DNA of 9,330 nucleotides. It comes from an uncultured Alphaproteobacteria bacterium (GTDB lineage: Bacteria > Pseudomonadota > Alphaproteobacteria > Minwuiales > Minwuiaceae). Made by a program: the position numbers and the translations under genes. The stretch lies in assembly GCA_913064755.1 (NCBI GenBank), contig CAJYBQ010000084.1, positions 1 through 9,330 of the forward strand, given 5' to 3'. This document shows, piece after piece, positions 6,517-9,330 of this stretch; position 1 is the first letter of the stretch, and every line of letters begins with the position of its first letter. A model generated the notes under the pieces. That model did no database searches, was not told the DNA's origin, and saw nothing but the letters and a program-made list of their open reading frames with translations.

Positions 6517-7597
6517 AGCCCTGAGCACGCCGTGGGTTCGTCCATCGGCGGTTTTCCTTCCGCGGCTGGATCCCCTGGTCATTCCGATCGGGGCGCTTCT
6601 GGGCGGGCTGCTGGCTTTCTCCTTCTTCCTGGTCGTGCTGGGCAAGGCACCGGTCGACTTCTTCTCATTGGTCTACAAGGCCGGTTTCGGCACGGCCTTT
6701 TCGTGGCAGAACACCCTGTCACGGGTCGCGCCGCTGCTGCTGACAGCTCTGTGCGTGGCCTTGCCCGCACGGTTGGGACTGGTGGTGATCGGCGGCGAGG
6801 GGGCCGTCGTCCTCGGTGGCCTGGCGGCCGCCGTGGCCGGTTTTGCGCTGTCCGGCGCACCCGGCGCCATCGGTATCCCTTTGATGATGCTGGCCGCGAT
6901 GCTGGTTGGCGGTCTCTGGATCGGTGCGGTTGGCGCGCTGCGTTTCAAGCGGGGCGTCAATGAAACCATCTCGTCGCTGCTGATGGCCTATGTCGCGATC
7001 GCGCTGCTGAACCATCTGGTGGAAAGCACGTTCCGTGACCCGGCAAGCCTCAACAAGCCGTCCACGGCGCCACTGGACGAGGCACTGCGTGTCGGCAGCC
7101 TTTTCGGCATGGACGTGCACTGGGGGTTTGCCGCGGGGATCATCGCCTGCATCGTTGCGTGGGTACTGATCGAGCGCACCACGTGGGGGTTCGCGGCCCG
7201 GATCGCGGGTGGCAACATGCGCGCGGCGCAGATCCAGGGCCTGCCGGTTGGGCGGCTGATCATCGGTTTCACGGCGGCAGGCGGTGCATGTGCGGGACTT
7301 GCAGGCTTCTTCGAGGTCGCCGCCGTGCATGGGTCCGCCAATGGATCGCTGATCAGCGGCTATGGCTATACCGGCATCCTGATCGCCTTCCTGGCCCGAC
7401 ATAATCCGCTCGCCATCATTCCGGTCGCCATCCTGTTGAGCGGCTTCGAGGCCTCTTCGGGGCTGATCCAGCGCCGCATGGACCTGCCGGATGCCACGAT
7501 CCTGGTGCTGGAGGGCTTTGTCTTCGTCGCGATCCTGGTTTCGGAGACGCTCTACGGTCGGTTCCGCATCTTCCAACCCAGGGCGGAGGCAGTCTGA
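6497..7597 (+). CDS. BMP-type ABC transporter permease 1 (BPD_transp_2, YufP/NupB-like)
   Basis: This is an inner-membrane permease of the nucleoside/simple-sugar type (BPD_transp_2), 366 residues with about eight to ten hydrophobic segments (for example 30-50, 78-115, 122-148, 208-226, 290-320, 335-352). Family landmarks are the GLVVIGGEGAVVLGGL segment at about 94-109, the GVNETISSLLMAYVA loop at about 153-167, and the cytoplasmic GFAARIAGGNMRAAQIQGLP segment at 231-250 that probably contacts the ATPase. The GTG start at 6497 lies 4 bases after the preceding stop. No good ribosome-binding site or ATG alternative is visible nearby, so translation may depend on coupling through the hairpin region. 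The stop shares one base with the next gene's ATG. Nearest described relatives are the nucleoside transporters YufP/NupB; its substrate here is not known. Confidence 0.9.
   Translation: MSAGDPTALSTPWVRPSAVFLPRLDPLVIPIGALLGGLLAFSFFLVVLGKAPVDFFSLVYKAGFGTAFSWQNTLSRVAPLLLTALCVALPARLGLVVIGGEGAVVLGGLAAAVAGFALSGAPGAIGIPLMMLAAMLVGGLWIGAVGALRFKRGVNETISSLLMAYVAIALLNHLVESTFRDPASLNKPSTAPLDEALRVGSLFGMDVHWGFAAGIIACIVAWVLIERTTWGFAARIAGGNMRAAQIQGLPVGRLIIGFTAAGGACAGLAGFFEVAAVHGSANGSLISGYGYTGILIAFLARHNPLAIIPVAILLSGFEASSGLIQRRMDLPDATILVLEGFVFVAILVSETLYGRFRIFQPRAEAV
7585..7589 (+). promoter_or_regulatory. Ribosome-binding site for permease 2
   Basis: GGAGG lies within the end of permease 1, 7 bases before the ATG at 7597. 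This is a strong site, in contrast to the weak start of permease 1. Confidence 0.65.
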
Positions 7598-8523
7598 TGG
7601 GCGACACCGATCTCGGATTGTGGGCCGTGCCCCTGGCCATGCTGGGGGGGGCGATCCGCGTCTCCACGCCGTTCCTGTTCGTGTCGCTCGGCGAATGCCT
7701 GACCGAGCGCTCCGGCCGGATCAACCTGGGCCTCGAAGGCACGCTGGTCTTCGGCGCGATGTCCGGCTACGCCGTCGCCTACGAGAGTGGTTCCGCCTGG
7801 ATCGGGGTGCTGGCTGCCGCGGGCGCGGGCACCCTGTTCGGGCTGTTTCACGGCTGGGTCTGCAAGCTGCCCAGGGTCAATGACATTGCGATCGGCATCG
7901 CCCTGATGCTGCTGGGCATGGGGCTGGCCTTCTTCTTCGGCAAACCCTACGTGCAGCCACAGGCGCCGGACCTGCCGGCGATCTCCTTCGGCTGGTGGTC
8001 GGAAATCTCCCAGGTCGAAGCCGCGCTGCAGGTCAACGCGCTGTTCCTGATCGGGATCGTTCTGACGGTCGCCATGTGGTGGATGTTCAGGTTCACGCGC
8101 GTCGGGTTGATCATCCGCGTCGTCGGCGACAGCACCGACGCCGCGCGATCCATGGGCCTGAACCCGAACAAGGTCCGCTTGCTGGCGACGGGTGCAGGCG
8201 GTGCGCTGGCCGGTGTCGCGGGCGCGTACCTGTCGCTCTACTATCCAGGCAGCTGGAACGAGGGCCTGTCGTCGGGGCAGGGACTGATGGCGGTGGCGCT
8301 GGTCATCTTCGCCCGCTGGTCGCCGGTGAACTGCTTCTGGGCGGCGCTGCTGTTCGGCGCGGCAGGCGCGCTGGGACCGGCCTTGCAGTCGGTCGGATTC
8401 AGTTCCGGCTATTACCTGTTCTACGCGATCCCCTACGTCCTGACCCTGGGTCTGCTGATCGCCATGTCGTCGCCGAACCGCGCCATCGAAAGTGCCCCCG
8501 GCGAGTTGAGCATCACCAAATAG
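7597..8523 (+). CDS. BMP-type ABC transporter permease 2 (BPD_transp_2, YufQ/NupC-like)
   Basis: This is the partner permease, 308 residues, the usual length for this half. It starts at ATG 7597, overlapping the upstream stop by one base (TGATG), with GGAGG 7 bases ahead. The diagnostic segment GECLTERSGRINLGLEG is at residues 32-48, followed by the RVNDIAIGIALMLLG loop at about 93-107. The cytoplasmic coupling segment RVVGDSTDAARSMGLNPNKVR is at 174-194, and the Gly-rich stretch plus SSGQGLMAVALVIFARWSP is at about 225-243. It forms a heterodimeric channel with permease 1. A run of eight G (7644-7651) encodes part of L16-G18; the frame is continuous on both sides, so it is not a frameshift. 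The stop TAG overlaps the ribosome-binding site of the next gene. Confidence 0.93.
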   Translation: MGDTDLGLWAVPLAMLGGAIRVSTPFLFVSLGECLTERSGRINLGLEGTLVFGAMSGYAVAYESGSAWIGVLAAAGAGTLFGLFHGWVCKLPRVNDIAIGIALMLLGMGLAFFFGKPYVQPQAPDLPAISFGWWSEISQVEAALQVNALFLIGIVLTVAMWWMFRFTRVGLIIRVVGDSTDAARSMGLNPNKVRLLATGAGGALAGVAGAYLSLYYPGSWNEGLSSGQGLMAVALVIFARWSPVNCFWAALLFGAAGALGPALQSVGFSSGYYLFYAIPYVLTLGLLIAMSSPNRAIESAPGELSITK

Positions 8524-8526
8524 GAG
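8523..8526 (+). promoter_or_regulatory. Ribosome-binding site for the formamidase-like gene
   Basis: GGAG starts on the last base of the permease 2 stop codon (TAGGAG), 7 bases before the ATG at 8534. This indicates tight coupling of the amidase to the transporter genes. Confidence 0.65.
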
Positions 8527-8533
8527 CAATCGC

Positions 8534-9330
8534 ATGAATGGTCTTGGTGGACTGAACAAATCCGAGAACGGCGTCGTGCTGGGCATGGTGCAACTGCAAT
8601 TGCCCGTGGTCGAAACGCCCGAACATCTGGCCGCGCAGACGCAACGCATCGTCGACATGGTCGGCAAGGCCCGGCGGAACTCGTCCAACATGGACCTGGT
8701 CGTGTTTCCGGAATACGCGCTGCATGGCCTCAGCATGGACACGAACCCGGAGATCATGTGCCGGAAGGACGGCCCGGAAGTGGCGGCGTTCAAACAGGCC
8801 TGCATCGACAACGCGATCTGGGGCTGCTTCTCCATCATGGAACTCAATCCGGGGGGAATGCCCTACAATTCCGGGCTGATCATCGATGATCAGGGCGAAA
8901 TACGCCTCTATTACCGCAAGCTGCATCCCTGGGTGCCTGTGGAGCCGTGGGAGCCGGGAGACATCGGCATCCCGGTGATCGACGGTCCGAAAGGCGTGCG
9001 GCTGGCGCTGATCATCTGCCATGACGGCATGTTCCCCGAGATGGCGCGCGAGTGCGCCTACAAGGGGGCAGAAGTGATGATCCGGACCGCGGGCTACACC
9101 GCGCCTGTCGGCGCGAGCTGGCGCTGCACGAACCACTCCAACGCCTTCTGCAACCTGATGATCACGGCCCATGTCTGCATGTGCGGCTCCGAGGGTCCCT
9201 TCGACAGCATGGGCGGGGGCATGCTCGTGCATGTCGAAGGCCCGGTGCTGGCCCATGGCACGTCGGGGGGCGCCGACGCGACGCGCCCGGCGGACGGGCG
9301 GCCGGACCTCGGTGGGGAGGGCCGCACGGG
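8534..9330 (+). CDS. amiF: Formamidase / aliphatic-amidase-type nitrilase (3' partial)
   Basis: This cytoplasmic nitrilase-superfamily C-N hydrolase releases ammonia from a short amide, most likely formamide. The frame is open from ATG 8534 to the window end (265 codons); formamidases have about 335-345 residues, so roughly a quarter is missing. The catalytic triad is Glu60 (FPEYALHG), Lys129 (YYRKLHPW) and Cys162 (ICHDGMFPE), with the second Glu at 137 (VEPWEPGD). Glu60 and the 33-residue Lys-Cys gap fit the Helicobacter AmiF pattern (60/133/166 from memory). ICHDG, WRCTNHSNAFCNLM and the N-terminus resemble AmiF more than AmiE. An unusual AHVCMCGSEG segment replaces the SVNLAG-like region. 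The last ~70 bases give a sequence unlike the family and may contain errors. Formamidase is the best call; a related amidase with another substrate is possible. It is the last visible gene of the BMP transporter set. Confidence 0.85.
   Translation, partial: MNGLGGLNKSENGVVLGMVQLQLPVVETPEHLAAQTQRIVDMVGKARRNSSNMDLVVFPEYALHGLSMDTNPEIMCRKDGPEVAAFKQACIDNAIWGCFSIMELNPGGMPYNSGLIIDDQGEIRLYYRKLHPWVPVEPWEPGDIGIPVIDGPKGVRLALIICHDGMFPEMARECAYKGAEVMIRTAGYTAPVGASWRCTNHSNAFCNLMITAHVCMCGSEGPFDSMGGGMLVHVEGPVLAHGTSGGADATRPADGRPDLGGEGRT
9261..9330 (+). other. Anomalous, possibly low-quality window end
   Basis: Only nine of these 70 bases are A or T (about 87% GC), well above the surrounding gene. The reading frame stays open, but the encoded residues (ADATRPADGRPDLGGEGR) keep only scattered family positions, such as RPDL and the Glu and Arg after it. 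This suggests substitution errors towards G/C rather than a real protein difference. Confidence 0.45.

Noticed and set aside
5761..6645. Minus-strand open frame opposite the BMP gene
   Set aside because: It is antisense to a well-supported binding protein and the start of a permease, with no domain, no plausible ribosome-binding site noted and shadow-like composition.
7552..8847. Minus-strand open frame (about 431 codons) opposite permease 2 and the amidase start
   Set aside because: It crosses three real plus-strand genes and has low-complexity, Gln/Arg/Asp-rich content typical of GC shadow frames.
1..9330. tRNA, rRNA, CRISPR arrays, insertion sequences, attachment sites, origins
   Set aside because: The window is almost entirely explained by coding sequence. 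I saw no direct-repeat arrays, transposase motifs, cloverleaf-like sequences or AT-rich origin-like repeats.

Overview
The window is a 9.3 kb, GC-rich, fully coding-dense stretch with every gene on the + strand. Composition, a Tat-exported periplasmic binding protein, fused oligopeptide-type ATPases and the protein styles all suggest a Gram-negative proteobacterium, most likely an alphaproteobacterium. That assignment is inference; nothing here names a species. Both ends cut through genes, so it looks like an internal piece or a whole contig of a larger nitrogen-compound utilisation cluster.

Layout, left to right. (1) Positions 1-3433 hold most of a family-5 (peptide/nickel, Dpp/Opp type) ABC importer: a 5'-truncated DppB-like permease, a DppC-like permease, and one protein fusing DppD-like and DppF-like ATPases. 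Its binding protein would lie upstream. (2) Positions 3467-5260 hold a full-length two-domain allophanate hydrolase (AtzF type), which turns allophanate (urea-1-carboxylate) into ammonia and CO2. (3) A 110 bp gap, the only real intergenic space in the window, carries an AT-rich patch that may be a promoter. (4) Positions 5371-8523 hold a second, unrelated importer of the BMP/nucleoside-type class: a Tat-exported BMP-family binding protein and two different BPD_transp_2 permeases. Its ATPase is not in the window. (5) Positions 8534-9330 hold a 3'-truncated formamidase/aliphatic-amidase-type nitrilase with its Glu-Lys-Cys triad intact.

Together these look like an organic-nitrogen scavenging locus: two importers bring in small N-rich compounds, and two C-N hydrolases release ammonia from allophanate and from a short amide. 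The enzyme that makes allophanate (urea carboxylase, biuret hydrolase or guanidine carboxylase) is absent, so the starting substrate cannot be read from this window. A biuret-like, ureido or nucleobase-derived compound is a reasonable hypothesis.

The genes are tightly packed (overlaps of 4 and 1 bp; gaps of 3, 4 and 10 bp), which suggests two transcription units or one with an internal promoter near 5270. Two gene junctions carry inverted repeats around start or stop codons. Two genes share a 'decoy' ATG that overlaps the ribosome-binding site. The last ~70 bases are abnormally GC-rich and may be unreliable sequence. I saw no RNA genes, mobile elements, CRISPR arrays, convincing terminators or minus-strand genes.
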